NCBI RefSeq assembly: GCF_023973825.1
Contig: NC_090116.1
Coordinates: 62,001-126,000 of the forward strand
DNA from: Plasmodium brasilianum
Lineage: Eukaryota; Apicomplexa; Aconoidasida; Haemosporida; Plasmodiidae
DNA length: 64,000 nucleotides
Reading direction: 5' to 3'
The notes below the pieces were generated by a model. The model saw only the letters and a program-made list of their open reading frames with translations. It did not search any database and was not told where the DNA came from. This document shows, one piece after another, positions 51,411-64,000 of this stretch (position 1 is its first letter; each line of letters starts with the position of its first letter). The position numbers and the translations under genes are program-made.

Positions 51411-53400
51411 GTTACAATAAAGGATTACTGAACATAAAATTTTATCAAATTTATATTTGCTTGAATATTTATTAATTTCTTAATTATTAGAATTATATTC
51501 AAAATGAATTATAAATAAAAAGATGCAAAATTTTAATCAATTTTTGTTTAACTTAACATAAAAATGCATATTTTAGTAATAAAATTCATGAATAACTTAA
51601 CATTCTTAAGTTATGCTTCATCATCATTAATAATTTATTATGTGAGACCCATATATAGAATCATTAAATCATATTACGATTAAAAGCCTTTTTTTTATTG
51701 ATAATATTGATATTCTTGTAAAAATATACAGTAAATATTATACCAAGCTATACTAAAAAATATAAGTACATATTTTAAATATTTAATATTTTGTTATAAA
51801 ACTTTACAAAGGTCATTTGTACATACTAGGAAATTTATTGTTTTTAAAAAATAAATTTTTTTTAGGAACTTTCATATGTATAAAAAAAAGAAGAAAATTA
51901 AAAATTGTAATTTATGATTTATTATAAACATAATAGGAGTAAAGAACAGATTTTAACATACACTTTAATGATGTATTACACAAAAATTTAAAAATTCTGG
52001 AATATGTTTATATTTTTTTAATAAATTTAACTAAATCGTATTATGTAAATGAAATATGAAAAAAAATTTACATTTTAATAATATATTTTGAAAATAACGT
52101 GCATAATCTTAACTGTAATTACTTTATTACATGTTAAGTTGATACTTTTTTTAGTTAATAATAATCATTATTTCTTTGTTATATTTTGTCTTAATGAAGA
52201 CATTTTTCTATATGGATAAATGCATTTTAGTATTAAATAATTTAATTAGCTAATAATATTAATTAAAAATATAATTAATGCTTAAATTAATTATGTATAT
52301 ATAATAATTTATAACATTTTTAACATTTATATATCTATTACTTATTATTATTATTTTCCGTTATTTTTTTTTTATTATATTTTATTATTTTTACCTCAGG
52401 AATTCAAAATGTAAAATCATTGTTCAAATGCTTTTTTTGAATATTATATCACATATTACATCATTAGAGTTTTATAATTATCATTAAAGCTACAAAATGT
52501 GGAGTAAAAATAAATAAAATTTTATAATATATTATTTAAAAAATTAAAAGTTTAATTTATCTTATATGAAATAACAGTAAAAGTAACCTTAATTAAGGTA
52601 TATTTACTAATAACTTGCCATTAAACATTTTTGTTTAAAATACATCATTATATTAATGTTGCATATAGTACATATAATTAATAAAATCCTATTATATCAT
52701 TCTTATTTTACATATATATTGTTGTTCTAAATATTATTTTTATTTAAAATTACTTTAAAAAAAAAATTTTATATGTAAGAATTTAGAGGAATTCAATATG
52801 TTTTCCTTTATTTTAATTCCATTATAGATATTTTAAATGATATTCTTCCAAAGGATAATTTACGTATATTCTTTCATGTAATGTTATTACATTTTATCCA
52901 ATTTAATAAAAAAATTAAAGAAACTCTTTACAGTATTTTGTTTATAATAGATAAATAAATTCTTTGTAATAAATTATTTACAGCATATGTAGTTCCATTT
53001 ATTATATAATAATCTTATATTTTTTAATATATTTTTAAAACCTAACCTACTTATATTATTTTAATTAATAATATTTTTACATAGAAATATTACTATAATA
53101 TTTTAATTTAAATAATTTTTTTTTCTTTTTACCTTGGTATATATAATATAATTAACATTAAATTAAAAAATAAAAAAAGTTTTAAATTTTTAGGTTACAT
53201 AAAACGATAAAAAAGAATTATAATAATTTTTCTATCGAATATTATTGAAAGAACTATCCTGCGAAGAATTATATTATCACAAAAGTTATACCATCTAAAT
53301 AAAAATTCGGAATTAAGGTACAAACAAGTAAAATATTTATTATTAAAATTTTTTCTTTTACCTGATTAACATGGATGGGTCATTATTCCTCTGAGATACG
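49496..53400. other. AT-rich intergenic DNA
   Basis: The first 100-150 bases may still be eroded STP1 tail. Beyond that no gene is supported. Frames at 49718-49927 and 50526-50741 are AT-driven and include microsatellite translation. Confidence 0.5.
51379..51404. repeat. (AT)n microsatellite
   Basis: About thirteen uninterrupted AT units. Confidence 0.9.
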
Positions 53401-53410
53401 ATAATTATCA

Positions 53411-54110
53411 TGTTCAATAATTTTTATACTTTCCTTTTAACTATACATTTTCATTTTAAATCTAATATTATATTTATGAGAAAAAACGAACATATTTTTA
53501 AATATTTAATCTAATTTTTAGTAAGATAATTCTGTTAAACCATGTAATAGGAAAATCAAGCTAAATAATACTTCGCATTGGAGAATAGGAAGATTATTAT
53601 ATACAGAAACATATGTAAATCCTATTCAACTAAAAACTTTCCTAAAAGAAAATTTAAAATAACTTTAAAAATCATCTAATTCATTAAAGAGTTATAATGA
53701 ACATGAAATGGAATGTAAAAAATACAAGGATTCACCTAAAAAGAAAAAAAGTACATTATCATTTAAAAGTACACTTTTAAGTAATTCAGATAAAAACATG
53801 AAAGTTCAGAGCAAAAATGGATAAATTCTGAAAATAAAATATGCAATAAATTAAAAGGTATATTTAACAAAAAAATTAAAAGCATGCTAAATTGTTTTAT
53901 TGGAAGTTTAAGAAACATTTATATTTCTTTTAATCCCTTGAATCGACCATTAGTTATACTTTTTTCATCGTTTCCTTCAGCATTTTTATTATAAGTAATT
54001 TACCTTTTACTTACTGTACATATCAATATTGCTAAGTTAAATAATGGCAATCCAAGTAAGCCTGAGAAATATTCTAATCTTGTATTAAGATAATATAATT
54101 AAAAATATAT
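53411..54110 (+). pseudogene. Possible exported-protein relic
   Basis: A hydrophobic stretch MFNNFYTFLLTIHFHFKSNI resembles the exon 1 signal of the exported superfamily, but no donor follows. After TTTTTAG at 53520 the sequence reads DNSVKPCNRKIKLNNTSHW and then RIGRLLYTETYV, an export-like spacing. Stops follow, a polar segment (CKKYKDSPKKKKSTLS) and two hydrophobic stretches near 53.9-54.0 kb. Order and spacing fit the superfamily, and this would be its only plus-strand member here. Composition is more varied than in the surrounding DNA. It is too eroded to be sure. Confidence 0.4.
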
Positions 54111-56884
54111 TATCTAAAAAAATTAAGTTTATCCCACTCATATTAATATACATCGATTTTTACTTATTTAAGTGTACACAAAATCTCCTATTTTGTATAT
54201 TATACACTAATTATATTCTTTTCAATTTTTATTTAAATTAGTTCTTTTAACATTATATTTATACCACATATTATAATTATATTATTTACATTTTATATGA
54301 TTATTTATATAAATTAATTTTACATAACCTTTATAAGAAAATATATATTTTTTACTTATTTGTTTTTTTATATATATATGAAGAAAAATCGTCTATATAT
54401 GATTGTTTTAGTTAATTTTTCAATGTTATATTTTCATATATCCATTTATTTCGTATTCTATGGTATTTACGTTTATTTCTTTTATTTCTACTTCTATATA
54501 TATGTAAACTTTTAAAGATTTAAATTTATTAGTTTTTGTAATTATCCTCTTTATGTTCATTTGTGTACTAGCTCGTAAATATATGTTTTACATGTTAATT
54601 AGGATAATTTTGTTGAAGAAAACAGCGTAATAGCCCTTAAAAAATTTTAGTTAAATATAAAAATTAAGTTTATAATAATTTTTACTTTGTAGAAATATTG
54701 TTCATCTCAAGATTATGATTTTTTTAAATAATATATTTTGTTTTGAAAAAGAATTAATAAAGTATAGAATTACTTCTTTTATAGCATAAACATATACATT
54801 ATAGTGTGTTCATTTATTAGGGATATATATATATGAACACAATTATTGTTTAATTTTGCATTTTATATTAATTTACTTCAGAAGTAATTTTATATTTTAC
54901 TCATTCAGTTATTCCTTATTGTCTAAATTTCTTCTTTTCTACATATTCCACAAAAATATACAATATTAGCATAGAATAATATTAATGGTTTTTTATACAT
55001 ATATTTGACAAATCATATTTTTTTTTTTTATTATTATTGTTACTCATTTATCAAAATTAATGGTATTCAAAAAATTTTATTTCTTCCTTAGATATTAGAA
55101 TAATTACTAAAAACAAAAAATAACGAAGAAATTATGAAATGTCAATGCATTATTTATGTTAACTACAATCTAGGTAGAGCTATAAATATCCGTTTTTTGA
55201 AAATGTAATTTTTCCATTGCAAATTCTTATCATTAACAGTAAATTGCGTTCTGACATACATATAAAGCAGAACAAAAAACTTACTAATGAATAATATTCT
55301 TAAGATAATAATAAAACAAAAAATATGTATATAGCAAAAAATAATTCTCTTATATCAATTTAACTTCGATACCATTATCTAAAACAAGCTTTTGACAAAA
55401 TATATACGTATAATGATTGAAAAATAAATAAAACTAACTAAATAGATATATAGAGAGAAATATATCACTTTGTTATGAACTTAAAAGCGAATAACATAAT
55501 ATATGCAAGCTGAACATGTTTTTTATAATATACTTTTTATTATATTATCATTACCATAGAATGAATAAACAATCTAAATCAAATACATTAAATAACATAA
55601 ACATTTGAAAATATTATTCTAGAAAGAAAGAGTACTTACATATATTAATACACTTCATTTACAATCAACTCATAATAAACAAAAATTCAATTATTTTCTA
55701 TGCCTAATTAAGAAATACTTCTTTATCTATTACTATTACTATTACTGTATTCTTTTTTATTCGATAAACTATTATCTCATTTTTAACTCAGATAATATAA
55801 GTTCCCTTTATTTATCAACTATATATAGAGATAAAACTTTATATAATAAATAATAATACAAAAAAAAATAATATTTAATTATAAAATTACTCACACATAA
55901 AAATTTTAATTTTACAATGATATTTTTTCTTGTTAGGAGATAATAAATTTATATTCCAATTATTACATAATTCTCAAAGTATTTAGCTCTTTACATTTTG
56001 AAAAAATATTTTTTTCAATTTGTTCTGTTTAATTCATTTAATAATGGATACATAACTTGTCTGAAATGATAATTATTAGACATGTATATACTTATACCTT
56101 ACCCTTCAAAAAGAAGAGTTTATATTAAAAGGTTCCAGAGTACTTCATTTAAATTATTATATAAAACATTCTAACCATGCGCACTTATCATTCATCCCAT
56201 AAAATGCAATATGAAAATTTTTATCGTTTTCTTATCTAATCAATTAATACATATTTATTTTTAACAATTCATAAAGAAATATGCATTTATATTCTATATA
56301 TATATAATTAATATATCAATTTAATAATTATCTCGTATATGATAGATCTGCATGCACTTTTCATTATTATAATTTATGATATCATTATCTAATTCATATA
56401 TTCCAATGTTGTAATACATAATTTTTTAATTTATAAAAGAATATATAAAATTATATATAACAAAAAAATATAATGTATTATTATAATTCCTACAGTTTCG
56501 ACTATATATATTTATAGGTACATAAGACTAATTAATAATCTCTAAATCGGTAGAAAATATAAAAATATATAATTATCATATTTTTATGTATTATGATACA
56601 TTAAAATAAGAATTAACTCTTAGAAAAATAAATGTACATTTTACCACGAAAAAAATTATGAATATTTTATTTCATTAATAGAGATAAAACAAAAAAAGAA
56701 GAAAAAATATAATATATAAATAAAGATATAATATTCAAATAAACAATTACAATTTATATATCATTTATTTACTTATTTTATTGTTTTAGTAAATTTGGTT
56801 ACTTCCAGAATATGTTTTATATATATTTTAATACTTCTTCTCCAAAATATATCATATGAGAAATTATAACAAATTCTTTCATAT
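54111..56884. other. AT-rich intergenic DNA
   Basis: I see nothing that I can support as a gene, RNA or mobile element in this stretch. Confidence 0.5.
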
Positions 56885-58107
56885 ATTATAATAAGATAAA
56901 AAAAATTTCTTACATTCTCAATTTATATTTCTACGTTTTGCACCTTAAAATCTTACTAAGGATCCAGTTTTATCCAAATATTTATCTGTTTTTTTTCTCA
57001 GTGAGAAAACGAATATAAAAAAATTATAACAAATATAATATTTTTACTGTGTAATTATGTTTTTTTAATGTATATTGATTGAATAGATATGTATAACATA
57101 TTTATATCTTAAAATAAAAATTTCATTTAATTTATAAAATATTAATCATGTTAAAAATATTCCTATAACTATAAATCCCAATATTAACTCTTTGTAGAAG
57201 GGGTCATATATTTAATTACTATATGTTATTTTCAATAAATTCAAATTTTTAGTTATAACATAATGATAAATGGAAAATTATTAAATTAGTTTTTTTGAAT
57301 ATTCACTAGTTAAACTATGGACCCATAATAATTTAGATAAGAGATTATGTGGGTTATGCAATTGTTAACATTTAAAATATTTTGTAGAACTATTATCGTA
57401 GATTTTCTCTATCAATAAATAAGTACAACATTTCCTTATACGACCTTCAAATATATTTTTTAACTGTTCAAGTTATTTACAGTACTTTTATTTTTCATGC
57501 ATTTTGTCTTTTTTTTTCAATATAATCGTGGCTTTTAAAGTAATAGTATAAATGTTTTTATTTTTTCCATTCCTAACTCATACAATTCATATAAAATAAA
57601 AAAAATTTATCTATTATATCACTATATCTATATTCATAAATATGTTATTAAATTTATAATCACGAAATACTTCAAAATTGTTACTACATTTAGACCTAAA
57701 GGTTTGCTCTATTTGATCATATACGCAGTAATTAAAATAACAGCTCAAACTATAACTGATTTCTTCACTACTATTCGTAAAACTACATAAATTATTTACA
57801 ATACTAATACAAAGTGTTCTTATTTCCGTACATTATTCTACAGAAGTACATAATCCTTTACAATATTTATTATTTGAAGTTGAAACATCATTATTATTAA
57901 ATTATCAATTATTTGTATTCAATTAACTCATTTAATATTTCTTCCTAAAAAAAAGAAAAAAGAAATTTTATCTTTACTAGAAATACTCCTAAAAAAAAAA
58001 AAAAACATATCATATTAAATTAAATATAAAATAATAATAAATATAATTAATAATGATTTTATTTAATAATTAAAATATATCAAAATATCATCTCCTATAT
58101 AACTCAT
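56885..58107 (-). pseudogene. PIR pseudogene
   Basis: PIR proteins are the largest Plasmodium variant family, with a short exon 1, a cysteine-containing exon 2 ending in a membrane helix, and a basic exon 3. Exon 1 may be 58081-58107 (MSYIGDDIL), with its donor GT changed to AT. Exon 2 starts at 57944 after TTTTTTTTAG with EEILNELIEYK, then a stop. Next comes the readable NNDVSTSNNKYCKGLCTSVE, a TAA, CTEIRTLCISIVNNLC and SLSCYFNYCVYDQIE, which matches the PIR LNYWLYD region. A CCTYLLIEKIYDN piece follows. A helix (LILGFIVIGIFLT) near 57.1-57.2 kb and a last exon near 56.95 kb with TGSLVRF and GAKRRNIN resemble the PIR tail. Many stops and frameshifts are present. The left end is approximate. 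Confidence 0.78.
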
Positions 58108-60246
58108 TCTTTTTTGAAAGATATAAATTAAATTAAATGATCATTATTATGAAGAAATAGATATATATATAGGATAACAGAACATAATATATTAATGTAT
58201 TATTTATTATTCGTATGCGTTATAGAAAGTAAATATATATTCTTTAGTGAGAATTATACATTAATAATAATATTTGGATTTTATTATAATAATTCTATCA
58301 ACTCAATATAATAGACATTCATATTTTTGAAAGAAATAATATAAATTTTTGTAATCTAAAGTCCGTTAAAAAATGTATTCTAGTATAAAAATTTATTATC
58401 ATTTAAATTTTAATTTAATAAAAATGAAAAGTATTTCTTCTAAGGATACATAGTAAAACAAATTGTATATCGTTATCATATATACATAACTCATTTTATA
58501 TTAACACGCTAATTAAATTATTCAATTTCATTTTCATCTTAAATATATTGTTTAAATATAAATATGTATATAATTAAATTTACTTTATTATAAATATCTT
58601 GGGTCGTAAGCTCAAACATATATCTTATATATTATTATAATTTCTTCCTATAGTAATTATAATTATTAATAATTTATTTTATTATTTTTCACATTAGTGA
58701 GTATTGAATTTTTGACAATATATAAAAATGGATGAAAAATATCATATATTATTAAATATAATAAATGAATTTGAATTATATTTTTATAAATAAAATATAA
58801 TTTTTTTATAAATGTTCAATATAAAAAATTCCATTTATTATGTAATTAAAAAATATTATAACACCTATTATACTATTCTTTAGGAAATTTTAATGTTTTT
58901 TTTTTTACATGTAACAAAAATGAAAATGTAATATACAAAGATCGAAAAATAAAAATTTTTATGCATATATATATATATATATAATTATATTTTTAGTTCT
59001 AAATTTATTGTAACATAATTATTTTAAGAATGTAAAAATTCACTATTTTTAAAAAGTCATATGTTAAAAACAATTTTTATTTTGATATCTAACATAAGAA
59101 CATTTTCTTAAAATTTAATACTAAGTAAAATGAATTTAACTGCAAGTAATATATCTAGTGCAAAAATATTTTTTCATTACATACATATTAAAATAATAAT
59201 TAAAATTTCTTTTATTATACAAAACAATTTATTTATGTCCATTATTATTTCATTTATTTTGGCACTAATTAGTAATAATTCAATTAAGATATAATAATAA
59301 ATATTAAAAAAAAGAAAAGAATCGTTACATAATCAATCACATATTTTCTTAAATATAAGTTTTGAGGTGGAATATTTTCAGTCAGAATGTATCAGTATCA
59401 CTGTTTACAAAACATTATGGTACTTTTGTATATTATTCTTATTAATTTATTTGATAATCCATTAAATATTTTTTACGAATTTTCAGGATATAATAAATTA
59501 ATATTTTAATGTAAACTAATAAATAAATTCTTTTTAGAATGAATGATTTTTTCTATAAAATATTTTTGTTACATTTTATTATTTTGAAGATAATGTAAAT
59601 ATTGGTATAATGAGAATTATTTTTTTGTTAGTATACATAATATATATTATGAGATAATAATTATATAAGAAAATGCGCATATAAAAAAAGGATTAATAAA
59701 TTCAACCCCTTATTCATAATTGTTTTCTCTAACTTAGTGCTTATAATATTATTTCATATAACTTTTTTTCAAGATCTTAAGAATGTGTAATATGTCCTTT
59801 GTATTATTAACAATATTTATTCTAATTAATAAAATTAATTACTACTAATATTATTATTTACTATAGTGAATTAATTATATCAATAAAATTTAATTACTTT
59901 TATTAGGTGGTAATTTAAATTTGAAAAAAATAATAAAAACATATGATAAAAAGTAAATTATTTAATAGATAATATATAAGTGAAAAATTAATAAAAAATC
60001 AAAAACAAAAATTTTATAATGTTATTTAAAACATGTAAAGACTGGGAGAAATATATTTCTGTATTAAAAGGGGAAATATTTTATTAAATAGTGCAATTAT
60101 GACTGATATAAGTTTTTACATACTAATTTTTTATCATATTTATAACAATTTATTTTTTAAGAGTCGCAATACTCTTAATTTATACTATTGTCTCACATGT
60201 AAGAATAAAATTTTTTGAAATATATATATTTAGTAATTTTGATAAA

Positions 60247-60277
<31 letters not shown>

Positions 60278-60834
60278 TACAATAACTAGAACAGTTTCTA
60301 TAGAATAATTATATAAATATAGTTCTAAATGTAAAAGCCAAATAGTTATTCACAATAAGGGAAATGAAAATATTACAAAATTATATTATATATATAAAAT
60401 AAATTAAATAAATAAAATGAATAAATATATATTTCACATAAATTATAATTTATGTACATTAAAAAAGGGATAAAAACAAATTATTCTGTTATGTAATATA
60501 TTAATGAAATAGTGTTTTATTTTTATAGATTAATGTTTTTCAGAATAATATTTTCTGAATAAGTTCTTCAATTTAATGGTAACATATCATAGTTATTTTA
60601 CTATTTATTTTTTAAAAATTAAAAACCTTTATTATTTTTTTTAATAATTCTGTTTTGAATTTTTAAACCTGAAATATGGTTAACTAACTTCTATAAGCAA
60701 CAAATACTTATATAATTTTCAATATACGTATATAACAATACATACTAATAAATATTTTGTTCTTATTTTTTATATTTGGTTAATGAACATGAAAATTAAT
60801 GATATTTTTTATTATTTAACATATCTCATATAGA
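58108..60834. other. AT-rich intergenic DNA between PIR loci
   Basis: It separates the divergently oriented PIR pseudogene and PIR gene, so it would hold both promoters. No motif was recognised. It includes an (AT)n run at 60250-60277. Confidence 0.55.
60250..60277. repeat. (AT)n microsatellite
   Basis: About fourteen uninterrupted AT units, roughly 560 bases upstream of the PIR gene start. Confidence 0.9.
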
Positions 60835-62519
60835 ATGGATAAAATAAGTGAAGAAAATTTGGTATATTATTGTATATTATAAGATTAATAATTTAATTTA
60901 TTTCACTGCAAATAAAATTTTCTTCTTCAAAAGTAAAATTTAAATATATATAGTTCATAAATTCTTCTTAATATTCAGAATCAAATTTTAGAAGGATCAC
61001 CATCAGGAAACATATATAATAATTTCAATAAAAATTTCAGTGGAAGCCAAAACAGTGTTGAGTGTAACGTATTCAATTCAGATAAAACTAATTATCCAGA
61101 TGGAAGTTATGATCTCTGTAAAAAAATTTCAAGAAATGCGGAGGATTTATCAAAATTGAGAAATAATAGAAGATATGTCTATTATTGTTTACATTTTACA
61201 TATTGGATATATTATAAAATAAAAAAAAATTTAGAAAAGAGCTCGGAAAGTGAAAAATTAAAACATCTTATTAAGTTTTTGGATATAAAAAAAAGTATTT
61301 ATAGAGATTATCACTTATATAATTGTCTACCTAACATTAATGATAATCATATAAACGAATTGAATGAAAAGGTAGAACAGAAATATTTGTTTGATTATTT
61401 TGAAAATTATGATTATATTAAAACGTTTAATACTTGTAATACGGTAAAATTCAGTGAATATGAAAAATACCTTAATCAGATAAGTGAACTATACATAAAG
61501 CATAAAAAAGATAAAGAATGTTGTAATAATTCATTTTGGGATGATTGTGGAGAGTATTTTAAATGTAAAAAGGAATTTGATCCTACTAAATTCATAACTT
61601 CATTAAAGTCTAAAGGAAATAACTGTAATATCTTAGAAAAAATACAGAAAACTCTGAGCTCCCAAAGTGATTTTATGAATTCAATTTATTTTATTGGGTG
61701 TAGAGATATTACAGATGATAGACCTACAGCAAATAGACTTAAAAGTGGAAAACAGCAATGCAATGTGTTTCCAGCATCACCTAGTTCACTGAATAATCCA
61801 TTATCACCATTTGTTCAACCTCCTCCTGCTCATGCTACTTTTGCAATCGTCAGACAAACAGGAACACTGGAATCTACTAAATTAGGACTAGAGAATCAAG
61901 CATCAAGCGAAATTTCAGAACAACAAAGTCCATCATCCAATTTACGGTCATTAGATAAAAAGCAGACTAAAAGTAGTAGTAAAGCGCAAGCCGTTTGTGA
62001 AAAACCTGGATTTCTAAGAGATTCATCAGGAAATTGCAGGGAACCAAGTGTACGTGAAACAGGAACTATTAGATTAAAGCTGAATGAATATCACCCCGAT
62101 AAAACAAAAGCTATTATTTCATTCAACAATAGTAGTGTTTCTTCTAGTACGTTAAATAACAATATATTCCGAGTTGGTATTGCATTTGCTTTTATAGTGG
62201 GAATAATTTCCACTATTTTCATTTATTATAAAGTAAATTTAAATTCTCAATAAAATACAGAATATAATAATTTAGAATTTTTAATATTTCCAAAATTATA
62301 TAATTATAAAAAAAATAAATTATTTATATTTTTTATTCTTCACCTTTATTTTAGTTTACTCCCTTCGGAAAATATTTTCATAAAAAGATATCAAGGAGAA
62401 AAAGAATTGACGATTATTATGATAATCCTTATATGCGCCATTTTATAATCCATGCTCCAAAATCTGTTAAAAGGAAAGTTGGAACTAGAGGATTACGTTT
62501 TTCTTATTATTCTTCGTGA
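60835..62519 (+). CDS. pir: PIR protein (intact, three exons)
   Basis: Exon 1 (60835-60861) encodes MDKISEENL, with donor GTATAT. Exon 2 (60979-62232) starts after ATATTCAG in phase 0 with NQILEGSPSGNIYNNF and holds 418 codons. Exon 3 (62355-62519) starts after TTATTTTAG with FTPFGKYFHKKISRRKR and ends GLRFSYYSS. Both introns (117 and 122 bp) are phase 0 and the joined product is 481 residues. The TPFG...basic...YYS tail and the three-exon form are diagnostic of PIR. Exon 2 has scattered conserved cysteines and the CLHFTYWIYYKI segment (equivalent to LNYWLYDK). A proline- and serine-rich linker lies at about residues 270-300, then a helix at about 406-424 just before the second intron. It is a variant antigen presumed to be sent to the infected-cell surface. 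Without the last exon one would wrongly stop at 62253, inside intron 2. Confidence 0.93.
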
Positions 62520-64000
62520 AATCGTATATGTTTACTTTAAAGTAAATGTAAAAATATTTTGAAAAATCATATTGAAAATCTCTCGATAGGAGGTCATAGA
62601 AGCATTTATGCTTAGTAAGAGAACAAATAACAAAAAATGAACGAAATTCAATTATTGCATAGAACAAACATATAATGCGCGCAATGAATAAAAGTAAAAT
62701 TAACCATATATATTAATTACTCATAACTACATGGTATAGCTTCTATATTAAAAAATGGTTAAACACAGAAAATTTGTGTAATTATACATATAATATTATA
62801 AACATAAAAATATATGAAAACTCATTAATAAAAGCATAGTAGATCTTAAGTATCCATATATTAAAACAAAAATTATATTATATTAAAAAATTTACATAAA
62901 GTAATAGATACATATTAATAATATAAGAAGTTCTAATATGTTTTAGCATATATCGAAGAAAATCAACAATGATAATACCATATGAAACTGTACAATTAGC
63001 TCATTAAATAACAATGTAGAAAAATAAAAAAAAAGTTTATGCCCATATCATGTCAAAAAATATGGAATAGGAATAACCATAAATATAAAAGAAAAGAAAT
63101 ACCTTGCTATTAGGATTACGTAGAAATATTTTTCAGAATGTAAATAACTCATATAAAGAATTATGCTTTTATTATTAAAAATTTTGGTGTAGTTACATTT
63201 TTACATAAATACAACAAATAAAATTCATTAATACATATTATTATATTATTCTCCTTTTTTCCCCCTTTTTTTTTTCCTTCTTTCCTTTTATTTATTCGTT
63301 ATAATTAAAATTGTCTATATTCTATAATAAGATTATATTAAATTTTACACAAATACATTTTATCTTTCTAAAAAATATTAAAATTTTGTGATTTATATAA
63401 AGACATTTTATACAATAATATTATTATAATTCATTATTTTATTTAACTCAACTAAAGTGTTATATATTACTGTAACTCTTCTGTTTTGGGAGTACATTAA
63501 CAATTATTATAAAATATAGCAAAATATAAAATGAATTACGTTTTAACTATAAATAATAGAAAAAAGAAATTATAAATTTACAGTACTAATTCGATCAATC
63601 GTGCTGCTGTAGCTTAATAAAATATAGAATGAGAGATAACGACATATATAGAGTAGTATCCATGTTATTTATGTAATATATGCACAAGTTGATTATCTAT
63701 TGTACACTGAAAAATGTATAATTTTACTTATATTAGTATTGTTAAAAAACTTATGAAATATTTAAATGAATAATACAATGTTAACAATATTTAAGAACAA
63801 TTAAAGTTATTTAAATTTTTAAAATATTATATCGACATTGTGCTGTATATAAAATATTGCACATAATATACGACTTATTATTTTTTATAGAAAAAGTTTA
63901 TATTAAAAATGTATAACAATCTTACATTCATTCATATATTATACATTTATTTAATGTATGTATTATTTAGAGTACTAACTATGTGATATAATGATATAAA
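62520..64000. other. 3' flank of PIR gene and AT-rich DNA
   Basis: No gene is supported. The minus-strand 60-codon frame at 62485-62667 overlaps PIR exon 3 in antisense and is not called. A pyrimidine-rich run near 63253-63290 stands out locally. Confidence 0.55.

Noticed and set aside
62485..62667. 60-codon minus-strand frame
   Set aside because: It is antisense to PIR exon 3 and its flank, with nothing recognisable in it.

Overview
The window is extremely AT-rich (coding islands excepted), carries no housekeeping gene, and is filled with short two- or three-exon genes of known Plasmodium subtelomeric multigene families. I recognise a PIR (pir/mir) gene, an STP1 gene, and many two-membrane-segment exported-protein genes of the fam-l/fam-m kind. 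That combination points to a subtelomere of Plasmodium malariae or a very close relative. This is inferred from gene content and my memory of the families, not from a database search. No telomere repeat, rRNA, tRNA or CRISPR array was seen.

Layout. From 0.9 to 43.8 kb there are ten loci of one exported-protein superfamily, all on the minus strand. Nearly all have the same build: a 29-codon exon 1 encoding a hydrophobic signal/anchor, a short intron of about 110-160 bp, and an exon 2 with an RxLx-type export-like motif and two C-terminal membrane segments. Three are intact (22244-23197, 24990-25931, 33542-34411). One has open exons but lacks a usual splice acceptor (12055-12924). Six are decayed (891-1810, 4919-5805, 7638-8530, 17583-18477, 28945-29796, 42941-43802). 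Gene order, spacing and flanking matches show that roughly 0.6-13 kb and 24.7-34.5 kb are copies of one ancestral segment. The left copy has gained one internal tandem unit of about 2.5 kb and has decayed more.

From 46.8 to 49.5 kb lies an STP1 pseudogene on the plus strand. Its exon layout and membrane segment are still readable, but it has many stops and frameshifts. At 53.4-54.1 kb there is a faint plus-strand relic that may be another exported-protein gene. At 56.9-58.1 kb there is a minus-strand PIR pseudogene, readable from exon 1 to exon 3. At 60.8-62.5 kb lies the one intact PIR gene (three exons, 481 residues).

The intact genes would encode proteins sent to the infected-erythrocyte membrane system or surface. 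They are variant family members and not parts of a pathway. The rest is AT-rich intergenic DNA with microsatellites, one minisatellite and conserved flanking boxes next to the exported-protein genes. I found no evidence of a new molecular system. The most informative signals are the segmental duplication, the contrast in decay between its copies, and the conserved gene-flanking boxes.
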